Of a stretch of DNA of 64,000 bases, positions 23,529-30,953 are shown piece after piece. Positions within the stretch are counted from its first letter, which is position 1; each line of letters starts with the position of its first letter. A model generated the notes under the pieces. It was given only the letters and a program-made list of their open reading frames with translations. It made no database searches and was not told where the DNA came from. A program made the position numbers and the translations under genes. The stretch is from an uncultured Bacteroidales bacterium (GTDB lineage: Bacteria; Bacteroidota; Bacteroidia; Bacteroidales; FEN-979), in assembly GCA_903887775.1 (NCBI GenBank), contig CAISRB010000007.1, forward strand, positions 248,001 to 312,000, given 5' to 3'.

Positions 23529-26500
23529 TTATTTATCATGATCTTCGACACGTTTTTCATCCTGATCTTCCTCCGGCATCACCCTGACCAGCAGGTCCAC
23601 CAGCATGTTCTTTCCGAAGGGTTTTGCAAGGAAGAATGACGCTCCCCCGTTCATGACCTTTTCCTTCATCCCGGCCATTGTGAAGCCAGTGACAGCAATT
23701 ACGGGAATATCCGCATAACCCTCTATTTTCCTGATCTCCTGAGTGGCCTGAATCCCATCCATGCCGGGGCCAAGGTTGATATCCATAAGGATCACATCAT
23801 ATAAACCTTCTCTGGCCATTTTAATGGCAGATTCCGCACTGGAAGCACTATCGAGATCATATTTCCCGCTGAGGTAGGTTTTTACAAGCTCGGCGCTGAT
23901 GGCATTATCTTCCACGAGCAATATTTTATGGCGTCCCGACTTTGATGGGGCACGGGGAGGTCTCTGAAGAAGATGTTCAACAGTAACGTTCTCACCTGCA
24001 TTTGCAAGGGCCTCAGGCCTCAGTGATTTCTCAACCAGCGGCAATACATCCATCATCTTCTCGAAGTTCTTATCGCCGGAATCCAGTTTTGCGACAAGCA
24101 TTACAGAATCCAGCACTTTCAGCATCTCCTCACCTGAATCATGAATATCCCTGGGTAGTTCTTTCTCCTTCCCTTCCTGCATCATCAGTTCGCTGAACCC
24201 AATTATATTATTTACCGGCGATCTGAAATTCTGATTCATATATGTGATCAGAGATGTTTTCAGGCGGTCAGATTCTTCAAGCCTGAGCCTTGTCTCATTC
24301 GATTCTTCCTGGGCCTCTTTTCTTCTTTCGATTTCCTGTTCAAGATTTTTAGTACGTTCTTCAACAAGACGCCTCAGTATTTTCTCCCTTGACTTCCTTA
24401 CCCTTGACTGAATTACCAGCCAGGCGAGAAGGAAAAGCGTTGCAGTTACAGAAAGAATAAACCAGGATGTCCTGTAAAAAAACGGACGTATTCTCAATAT
24501 AAACAGCCGCTGTTCCTGGGTCCACTGCCCGTTACGCCCCTGGGCCATGACCTTGAACACATAATTGCCGGGGGGGAGATGGGTATAGTAGGCTTGCCGC
24601 CTGTTGCCTGCGTTAATCCAGAAATAGTCGAAGCCCACCAGCATATACTTAAATTGTAATTTTTCGGGGCTGAGGAAAGAGGGCGTCGTATAATCGAATT
24701 CAATATCCACCGGACCAGGATCAAGCACAAGCGGTGCTAAAGGATCATATTCCTTATTGTTAACCAAAACCCTTGTGAGCAGTATTGAAAGCCTTGAAAC
24801 AAGGGGAGAGGTTTTATCAGCATCAAGCATGGCAAGCCCTCGGGGAGTGGGGACCCAGATATGGTTATGCTCATCGATGCATCCTGCCGGGAAAACCCTG
24901 CCACTGCACTCGGAAGTTAGCATACCTTCAGGTTTTCCGAAAACCACAGGACGGAGAATGTCGTTTTTATTATCATGATACCCGATGAGTTCGTTACGCG
25001 AAAGGGAAAATATCCCCTTGTTCGATGTCATCCAGAACCTGCCGTTATGATCTTCGAGTATCTGCAAAATGCCATCAGCATAAAGTCCGTCATCCGTATT
25101 GAAAATATAAGCCGAATCTTCTTCCAGCAGGACCAGTCCGCCATGTCCGCAGCCTGCCCAGGTGTACCCTTCCTTATCCTCATAAATACTGAGGATCACA
25201 TTATCGGGCAGGCCGGTTTCAGTTGAAAGCCATCGGATCTTCCCGTTTTCGATGATATTGATACCGCCCCCGTTCGTACCTGCCAGCATTCTCCCTTTGT
25301 TATCCTCAAGAAAACAAACGACCTGCTCGTTCGACATCCCTGCTTTCGAATTGAACAATTCGATCTTTCCGTTATACAGCACATTGATCCCCGCGTTGGC
25401 TGTGCCAACCCATAGTTTTCCGCTCCTGTCGACGTATAGAGCGCGGATGTCATCCGAAGCAAGGCCATCCGCAGAAGTCATATGAACCGTTTTATCCTTC
25501 GTATAACCGTAAATCCCGGCTCCGTCGGTGCCTATCCATAACATGCCCGAGCTGTCGTATGCCAGGCTGTTAATGGGAATTTGAGGCAGGCCGATTTTTT
25601 TCTCAAGTTTTTCAATGCCTGCGGATGAGATCATATTTACCGCACCCTTGCCGGTTCCCACAAAAATAATCCCGCCAGGGCACTTGATCACAGGGCCGGG
25701 AGTATGATCACTCAATCCTTCATCTTCCGTAAATAACTTAATGATCTTCGGTCGGAGGGCATTCAGACCCGAACCCTCGGTCCCTGCCCAGATCGTATGT
25801 TCGCGGTCTTCGAAAACACAGTTAATGATGTTTCCTGAAACCCCTTCAGACGAGATGATACCTCCCTCCCTTAAAAAATACAGGCCGCTGTTCGTTCCAA
25901 TCCATATACCTCCCTTCGAATCCCTGAAAAGAGCAAGGATGTTCCGGCTGAAGGTTTTTTGAAAAGCCGTGTAAGGCCTGAATTTTCCCTGGCTGTAAAT
26001 GGTAATTCCACCACCGTTGGTTCCAATCAGGAGATTTCCGTTTACATCGAAACAAAGTGAACGGATATCCTCATTCGAAAGCCCGTCCCGGACTGTATAA
26101 GCTTTCATGATCCCGTTTTTGAGGTGGCATAAGCCGTAGCGCGTGCCTATCCACAGGGAGGTGTCGCGGTCTTCGATCAGGGCCTGGATGAATGTATTCG
26201 GGAGACCGTTCTTATCGGTGAGAATAGTGATCTGCCCGTCAAAACCAAGATGCCCCAATCCCATGCCATCAGTGCCGAACCACAAGCCTTTGCCGGGATC
26301 CTCGGCCAGGGAAAGAACACATTTGATCCAGTTCAGCTCCCTGTCGAAAAGACGGTTAAACTGAAGTTTTTTATAACTGAGAATGTCACCGTGATAAAAT
26401 CCGACAACCATCGAGGAGTCGTGGAAAAGGAACAGGCTTTTTACATCCTTGACCGTGAATGCAGCGGTGTTCGAAGGATCGAAGGTGAGGAAGCTGTTGC

Positions 26501-26714
26501 CGTCGAAACGCACAAGACCTTCTTCTGTGGCAAGCCAGATGAATCCGTCGGGGGTCTGGAGGATGGCACGGATGCTGTTAACAGGGAGGCCGTTATCGGA
26601 GGTCCATACATGGACTGAATAATCCTGTTTCAGGCTCTGAATGTTGCTGCTGAACGCGGCATAAGCGATTGAGAGAAGCGCAAAAAAAAGTATGCCGGAT
26701 AGAGTATTTTTCAT
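23529..26714 (-). CDS. Two-component propeller sensor with receiver domain, lacking kinase ATPase domain
   Basis: A 1061-residue membrane sensor built like a Bacteroidetes hybrid two-component system but incomplete. In order: signal peptide (MKNTLSGILFFALLSIAYAAF), some fourteen reg_prop propeller repeats (about 40-640, many with G-x-W-I-G-T), a Y_Y_Y domain (about 690-755), one membrane helix (about 765-785), a coiled coil, a HisKA-like helix pair, and a receiver domain (about 935-1050) with LVEDN, phospho-acceptor D978 in ILMDINLG and K in FLAKPFG. The H-box reads MNQNFRSPVNNIIGF with Gln828 where the phosphorylated His should be, and only about 70 residues separate it from the receiver, so no HATPase_c domain fits. 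No DNA-binding AraC domain follows. Confidence 0.88.
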   Translation of the reverse strand: MKNTLSGILFFALLSIAYAAFSSNIQSLKQDYSVHVWTSDNGLPVNSIRAILQTPDGFIWLATEEGLVRFDGNSFLTFDPSNTAAFTVKDVKSLFLFHDSSMVVGFYHGDILSYKKLQFNRLFDRELNWIKCVLSLAEDPGKGLWFGTDGMGLGHLGFDGQITILTDKNGLPNTFIQALIEDRDTSLWIGTRYGLCHLKNGIMKAYTVRDGLSNEDIRSLCFDVNGNLLIGTNGGGITIYSQGKFRPYTAFQKTFSRNILALFRDSKGGIWIGTNSGLYFLREGGIISSEGVSGNIINCVFEDREHTIWAGTEGSGLNALRPKIIKLFTEDEGLSDHTPGPVIKCPGGIIFVGTGKGAVNMISSAGIEKLEKKIGLPQIPINSLAYDSSGMLWIGTDGAGIYGYTKDKTVHMTSADGLASDDIRALYVDRSGKLWVGTANAGINVLYNGKIELFNSKAGMSNEQVVCFLEDNKGRMLAGTNGGGINIIENGKIRWLSTETGLPDNVILSIYEDKEGYTWAGCGHGGLVLLEEDSAYIFNTDDGLYADGILQILEDHNGRFWMTSNKGIFSLSRNELIGYHDNKNDILRPVVFGKPEGMLTSECSGRVFPAGCIDEHNHIWVPTPRGLAMLDADKTSPLVSRLSILLTRVLVNNKEYDPLAPLVLDPGPVDIEFDYTTPSFLSPEKLQFKYMLVGFDYFWINAGNRRQAYYTHLPPGNYVFKVMAQGRNGQWTQEQRLFILRIRPFFYRTSWFILSVTATLFLLAWLVIQSRVRKSREKILRRLVEERTKNLEQEIERRKEAQEESNETRLRLEESDRLKTSLITYMNQNFRSPVNNIIGFSELMMQEGKEKELPRDIHDSGEEMLKVLDSVMLVAKLDSGDKNFEKMMDVLPLVEKSLRPEALANAGENVTVEHLLQRPPRAPSKSGRHKILLVEDNAISAELVKTYLSGKYDLDSASSAESAIKMAREGLYDVILMDINLGPGMDGIQATQEIRKIEGYADIPVIAVTGFTMAGMKEKVMNGGASFFLAKPFGKNMLVDLLVRVMPEEDQDEKRVEDHDK

Positions 26715-26863
26715 ATCGCCGGAAGTCGATGTAAATGTAGGAATTAATTTGGGATGATGCAATGCCTTTCTACCAGCCTCCTGTGCTTTGAATGGTGATT
26801 TCACAGCTCTGCTGGCTTCAGGTTGCTAAAAACTTTTATTTGACTTTTAAAGGCGAAAGTTTT

Positions 26864-26871
26864 TACCTTTG
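26864..26871 (+). promoter_or_regulatory. Candidate -7 box TACCTTTG of the MgtE-N/Nramp operon
   Basis: TACCTTTG lies 122 bases before the ATG at 26993, giving one of the longer 5' leaders in this window. Confidence 0.55.
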
Positions 26872-26890
26872 CGGCACACAACATTTACAG

Positions 26891-26985
26891 CATAATGGAC
26901 CCTTATCCGGCGAGAAACAATTCAGTAATCATCCCATAGTCCGAACGGCCATCTGCCCCGCGGCAGGTGCATCTTCCGGATTATG
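26891..26985 (+). promoter_or_regulatory. Structured 5' leader, possible metal-responsive RNA
   Basis: CTGCC (26953-26957) and GGCAG (26962-26966) form a hairpin with a CCGC loop. CATAAT (26891) can pair with ATTATG (26980-26985), and ATCCGG (26905-26910) with CCGGAT (26976-26981). The latter two helices share bases and are mutually exclusive. I do not recognise a described riboswitch class. Confidence 0.45.
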
Positions 26986-26992
26986 TTAACGT

Positions 26993-28282
26993 ATGGAGGA
27001 TGCATACATGACTTCACAAACCACATTCTATTTCAGCCAGTTTGCAGGCAGAAATTTTTTCGATCCTGCAGGCGAAACCCTCGGGAAGATCAATGATTTC
27101 CTGATTGATGTGCGTGCCTGGTCACAGGATCCCCAGGAACCCCAGAGGCCAAGGGTTATCGCCATCAGGGTCAAACAGGGAAAAGAACTGAAGTCCTTCG
27201 AATTTCAGAATTTCGAGATCAGGAAGTATAAAGGGAAACTCCAGCTCATCTGCAGGGAACTCAAAGAACTCAATACCGATACCCTTCTTAATTGCATCTG
27301 GCTTAATGAAAACATTCTAGACAAACAAATCGTTGATCTCGAAGGCCGCAAGTTGGTGCGCGTGAACGACGTCAGGATGGTCATGATCCCATCGGGAACC
27401 TATGCTCTTGCCGTCGACGTGGGTGTTGAAGGACTTCTCAGGAGGCTGGGAGCGCTTCATTCCATTGCCTCTTTTATGGAAAGTATGGGGATGGATCTGC
27501 CTTCAAAGATGATTTTATGGGATGATATCGAAGCGGTGGATTTTTCGAAGTCCAGTATCAAGCTCTCGAAACCCTCATCAAAGCTGAACACCCTGCATCC
27601 ATCCGACCTGGCTGATATTATCGAAGATCTCGACAAGGCTTCCCGTACCTACGTGTTTTCGACACTTGACGACGAAAAAGCAGCCGATGTTCTCGAGGAA
27701 CTCGAACCGGAAGTCCAGGCTCATATCGTGGAAAGCCTGCCGGTGGGAAAAGTTGCCGACGTTCTTGAGAAAATGCCTGCCGACGAGGTTGCGGATATCA
27801 TTGACGAACTGGGGGTAAAGAAAGCCGAAGAGCTTTTGAACGAGATGGAACATGAGAGTTCGAAGGAAGTTCGCGAACTGCTTGAATATCCCGACAAAGT
27901 TGTAGGTTCCATCATGAGTACCGATTATATGACCTTCAGCGCGGAGCTAACAGTTGAAGAGACATTCAGGGCATTGCGAAAGGAAAAACCCGAACCCTCA
28001 TATATATATTCAATCTTTGTGGTAGACACTAAAGACAAGCTCATTTCCTCGATCTCCCTGGGAGAACTCGTGATCTCCGATCCCCTGCTCACCCTTAGCC
28101 AGATCATGAAGCGAAACCCGGTCACGGTATTCGATGATGACGACATCGATTCCCTTGCGGAAATCGTTTCGAAATACAACCTGCTTGCCGTTCCGGTAAT
28201 CAACCGTTCCCAGGAAATGGAAGGAGTGGTTGTAATTGAAGATATTGTTGAAGACCTTCTCGATAAACGTAAAACCAAGTAA
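26993..28282 (+). CDS. MgtE N-domain/CBS protein with PRC-barrel-like N-terminus
   Basis: A 429-residue soluble protein carrying the cytoplasmic sensor half of an MgtE magnesium channel without its membrane half. The N-terminal ~210 residues hold two PRC-barrel-like segments (GETLGKINDFLIDVRAW; EGRKLVRVNDVRMVM). The MgtE_N superhelix covers about 225-325 (LHPSDLADIIEDLDKASR; EKMPADEVADIIDELG), and a CBS pair covers about 330-425. No membrane helix is seen. In MgtE these domains bind Mg2+ and gate the pore. The transporter gene 12 bases downstream suggests a regulatory partnership in trans. Starts at 26993 or 27008 (MTSQTTFYF) are both possible; a GGAGG precedes the second. Confidence 0.87.
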   Translation: MEDAYMTSQTTFYFSQFAGRNFFDPAGETLGKINDFLIDVRAWSQDPQEPQRPRVIAIRVKQGKELKSFEFQNFEIRKYKGKLQLICRELKELNTDTLLNCIWLNENILDKQIVDLEGRKLVRVNDVRMVMIPSGTYALAVDVGVEGLLRRLGALHSIASFMESMGMDLPSKMILWDDIEAVDFSKSSIKLSKPSSKLNTLHPSDLADIIEDLDKASRTYVFSTLDDEKAADVLEELEPEVQAHIVESLPVGKVADVLEKMPADEVADIIDELGVKKAEELLNEMEHESSKEVRELLEYPDKVVGSIMSTDYMTFSAELTVEETFRALRKEKPEPSYIYSIFVVDTKDKLISSISLGELVISDPLLTLSQIMKRNPVTVFDDDDIDSLAEIVSKYNLLAVPVINRSQEMEGVVVIEDIVEDLLDKRKTK

Positions 28283-28294
28283 ACTCCTCTGACT

Positions 28295-29542
28295 ATGGCA
28301 ACGTTTAATCTTCATCGTTCCTGGTGGAAAAGGTTTGTACTTTTCCTTGCCATCCTGGGCCCCGGGATCATCACCGGCAGTGTCGACAACGATGCCGGCG
28401 GCATCACAACATATTCGGTTGCCGGCGCTCTCTATGGCTACCAGCTTATCTGGACCCTCATACCTGCATTTATCGTGCTGGTTGTGATACAGGAGATGAA
28501 TGCCCGCATGGGTATTGTAACAGGTAAGGGCCTTGCCGACCTCATCCGAGAAAACGCCGGGGTCAAAGCCACGTTTTTTATTTTTACCGGTCTGCTGATT
28601 GCGGATATAGGAAATACAACCACTGAATTTGCAGGAGTAGCCGGATCTATGGAGATATTCGGCATATCAAAATATATATCAGTCCCTCTTTCAGCTCTTA
28701 TGGTCTGGTTCCTGGTAGTAAAAGGAAGCTATACTATTGCCGAAAGGATCTTTCTAATCTTCAGCGCTTCGCTGCTGGTCTATATTGTATCAGCCCTGCT
28801 GGGAAAACCACAATGGCATGAAATCGGGCAGGCGGTCATCCACCCTTCAATGGACATGAATCCCAAATCGGTGGCCCTGGTGATCGGTGTTATAGGTACA
28901 ACCATAGCCCCATGGATGCAGTTCTACATGCAATCCTCAGTCATTGAAAAAGGATTAAAGATGAAGGACTATGGATATACGGTCCTTGATATTGTGATTG
29001 GCTGTATCGTCACCGTGGTCGTGGCCTTCTTTATCATCGTAGCTTGCGCATCCACCCTTCATGTCAAAGGCATTGTTATAAATGAAGCCAAAGATGCTGC
29101 AATGGCGCTGGAACCCCTTGCAGGAAAGCTTTCCCATATGCTGTTTGCCTTTGGCTTATATATTGCCTCGATCTTTTCAGCCACGATACTTCCCATTGCG
29201 ACTTCGTTTTATGTTTGTGAAGCTTTCGGATTTGAAGCCGGCATCGACAAGAAATGGAAAGAAGCCCCCGAGTTTTATTTTCTCTACACGATGATCATCA
29301 CCATCGGTACGATCATAATCCTGATGCCGAATGCGCCTCTGATCGGTATTTCCATCTGGTCGCAGGTGCTCAATGGAATCTTCCTGCCCGTGGTGCTTGT
29401 TTGTATGATGTTGCTCGTCAACAACAAGAAGATCATGGGAGAACATGTGAACAAACCCTGGAACAATGTGATAGGCTGGGGCGCTGTCGCCATACTGATC
29501 ATGCTTTCGCTGATGCTTCTGGTAATGCCGCTGTTTACATGA
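28295..29542 (+). CDS. Nramp-like divalent metal transporter, probably Mg2+-type
   Basis: An inner-membrane carrier of the Nramp family (415 aa, about eleven hydrophobic helices). The first-helix metal site, normally DPGN, reads GSVDNDAGGITTYS. The sixth-helix site, normally A-x-M-P-H, reads GTTIAPWMQFYM, so the soft methionine ligand is replaced by alanine and the His is gone. Loss of this Met is the hallmark of NRAMP-related magnesium transporters (NRMTs), which carry Mg2+ rather than Mn2+/Fe2+. Pairing with an MgtE-N/CBS protein supports a magnesium role, but that is inference. It probably forms an operon with the gene 12 bases upstream. It converges on gldD (9-base gap) with no clear terminator. 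Confidence 0.88.
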   Translation: MATFNLHRSWWKRFVLFLAILGPGIITGSVDNDAGGITTYSVAGALYGYQLIWTLIPAFIVLVVIQEMNARMGIVTGKGLADLIRENAGVKATFFIFTGLLIADIGNTTTEFAGVAGSMEIFGISKYISVPLSALMVWFLVVKGSYTIAERIFLIFSASLLVYIVSALLGKPQWHEIGQAVIHPSMDMNPKSVALVIGVIGTTIAPWMQFYMQSSVIEKGLKMKDYGYTVLDIVIGCIVTVVVAFFIIVACASTLHVKGIVINEAKDAAMALEPLAGKLSHMLFAFGLYIASIFSATILPIATSFYVCEAFGFEAGIDKKWKEAPEFYFLYTMIITIGTIIILMPNAPLIGISIWSQVLNGIFLPVVLVCMMLLVNNKKIMGEHVNKPWNNVIGWGAVAILIMLSLMLLVMPLFT

Positions 29543-29551
29543 TAGTGATTG

Positions 29552-30130
29552 TTACTTCCTGATTTCTTTCCAGCGAAATGTCGCAATCATATGCTGAATG
29601 TCTTCTTTCAGAAAATCGATCACAGGTTGAAGCGAATCGTTGTTCGGCACAAGGTTGAAATATAAGGCAGCACGAACAAATTTCCCGACGCTGTCGGTAA
29701 GGTAAAACTGGTACGTTGATGCGGCATCGGATCCCCTGATGTCGAAAACCAGCCCGTAAACCTTGTTTGCCCGGTCAATATATTCCCTTTGCTGGATTGC
29801 ATTTGCCTTCGGGATGTGCTTGTTCACCAGGGTGCGGGAATCGTCGAGGTACTGTTTCAGATTATTCTTTATCACTTTATAGCTGAAATGCAGCTGTGAG
29901 TGGAACGGGATGTACACGAGGTTGAACCAGTAAGGTTCGGCCATGCGTGAACTGTCACGCTGAATCCTGGCGTAAACGGGGTACTCGAATGTAAATGGAA
30001 ACGTCGTATCAAATTCCCGGTATGCCTTCTGAGGAAGGTCAATCCGCACATACCCTCTCGGCTTAGGGGTGAAGTCGGAGCTACACCCGGTGGCAAAGAT
30101 GATAAGAAATAAGATAAGCGCGTTTTTCAT
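29552..30130 (-). CDS. gldD: Gliding motility / T9SS-associated lipoprotein GldD
   Basis: A 192-residue periplasmic lipoprotein matching GldD, needed for gliding and type IX secretion in flavobacteria. The signal peptide ends LFLIIFATGCSS with the lipobox Cys. The mature N-terminus has the family hallmark TPKPRGYVRIDLPQKAY, and FPFTFEYPVYA and PYWFNLVYIPF are further conserved blocks. The frame stays open upstream to 30205 only because it reads through stop-free heptamer repeats (as KSEKRK and FAFRFS peptides); the true start is the ATG at 30130. It lies downstream of ssb on the same strand. In Flavobacterium gldE lies between the two, but here only the repeat does. Confidence 0.92.
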   Translation of the reverse strand: MKNALILFLIIFATGCSSDFTPKPRGYVRIDLPQKAYREFDTTFPFTFEYPVYARIQRDSSRMAEPYWFNLVYIPFHSQLHFSYKVIKNNLKQYLDDSRTLVNKHIPKANAIQQREYIDRANKVYGLVFDIRGSDAASTYQFYLTDSVGKFVRAALYFNLVPNNDSLQPVIDFLKEDIQHMIATFRWKEIRK

Positions 30131-30139
30131 CAGGTAAAA

Positions 30140-30216
30140 GCGAAAAGCGAAAGGCGAAAAGCGAAAGGCGAAATTGTTTCGTTTTTTTCGCTTTTCACTT
30201 TTCACCTTTCACTTTT
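30140..30216. repeat. Heptamer inverted-arm array, GCGAAAA type
   Basis: The left arm (30140-30174) has five units: GCGAAAA, GCGAAAG, GCGAAAA, GCGAAAG, GCGAAAT. The right arm (30186-30213) has TTTCGCT, TTTCACT, TTTCACC, TTTCACT. The loop is about 11 bases. It fills the ssb-gldD gap and would fold in their joint transcript. Confidence 0.9.
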
Positions 30217-30218
30217 AA

Positions 30219-30647
30219 TTAAAATGGAAGATCATCCTCCGGAGTGGGTGGCATAAAAGAATCTTCTTTTTCAGCAGGCAAAGCTGCTCCGCTGTCTTCA
30301 CGACGGGTACCGCCTCCGCTGCCAAGCATCTGAAGGACGTCGCCCATGATCTCGTAAATGAACTTCTTCACGCCATCTTTATCCTGGTACTCCCGTTTAC
30401 GTATGCGGCCTTCAACGTATACGGTATTCCCTTTCTTCAGGTAGTTTTCGGCAACTTCGGCAAGCCCTCTCCACAGAATGATATTATGCCATTCGGTATG
30501 GGATGCCTTTTCGCCATCCTTGCCCTTGTATTGCTCGGTCGTTGCGAGAGAGAAACTTGCTTTCTTCACTCCATTGTCAAACCTCTGTATCTCGGGATCC
30601 CTCCCAAGATTTCCTACCAAAATCACTTTATTGATCCCAGCTGCCAT
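30219..30647 (-). CDS. ssb: Single-stranded DNA-binding protein
   Basis: A 142-residue SSB. The OB fold spans about 1-105 (MAAGINKVILVGNLGRDPE; ASHTEWHNIILW; KKGNTVYVEGRIRKREYQDKDG). An acidic flexible tail ends EDDLPF, the tip that recruits repair proteins such as RecJ and PriA. The ATG at 30647 gives the standard N-terminus; an upstream in-frame ATG at 30671 overlaps the promoter box. It is followed on the same strand by a heptamer array and gldD, a remnant of the mutY-ssb-gldE-gldD neighbourhood known from flavobacteria. Confidence 0.95.
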   Translation of the reverse strand: MAAGINKVILVGNLGRDPEIQRFDNGVKKASFSLATTEQYKGKDGEKASHTEWHNIILWRGLAEVAENYLKKGNTVYVEGRIRKREYQDKDGVKKFIYEIMGDVLQMLGSGGGTRREDSGAALPAEKEDSFMPPTPEDDLPF

Positions 30648-30668
30648 AATTGTAAAATTTAAGTGAAA

Positions 30669-30676
30669 CAAAAGTA
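30669..30676 (-). promoter_or_regulatory. Candidate -7 box TACTTTTG of ssb
   Basis: Leftward TACTTTTG, 21 bases before the ssb ATG at 30647. Confidence 0.55.
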
Positions 30677-30738
30677 CTTTATTTTCTTCTTAATCCGGCA
30701 TACTGCTAAAAGTGATATTGTTTCAGGTGATTTTTTTC

Positions 30739-30823
30739 AGGATGCAGGAAGTCCGGCAACCTGCACCCTGAATCCTATATCCCGTATCCGGAGGCAACCC
30801 GTATCCCGCATTCTGCATCCCGA
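30739..30823. repeat. Heptamer array, CCTGCAC/CCCGTAT type
   Basis: In the 306-base gap between ssb and the M14 gene, 7-base units run in loose phase: AGGATGC, AGGAAGT, CCGGCAA, CCTGCAC, CCTGAAT, CCTATAT, CCCGTAT, later CCCGCAT, TCTGCAT and CCCGATA. The first units (AGGATGCAGGA) are reverse-complementary to the TCCTGCAT theme. Nothing else is recognisable in the gap apart from the ssb promoter. Confidence 0.6.
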
Positions 30824-30953
30824 TAACTCTGTCATTCATGCATTTTATCAAACAGCAAGCAGATTTGTAATGAATTCCCGATCTTTGCAAAGGGAAGCTT
30901 CCCGATACGATAATTGACGATTGACAAACAAATTATTGACTCAAGAAATACCC

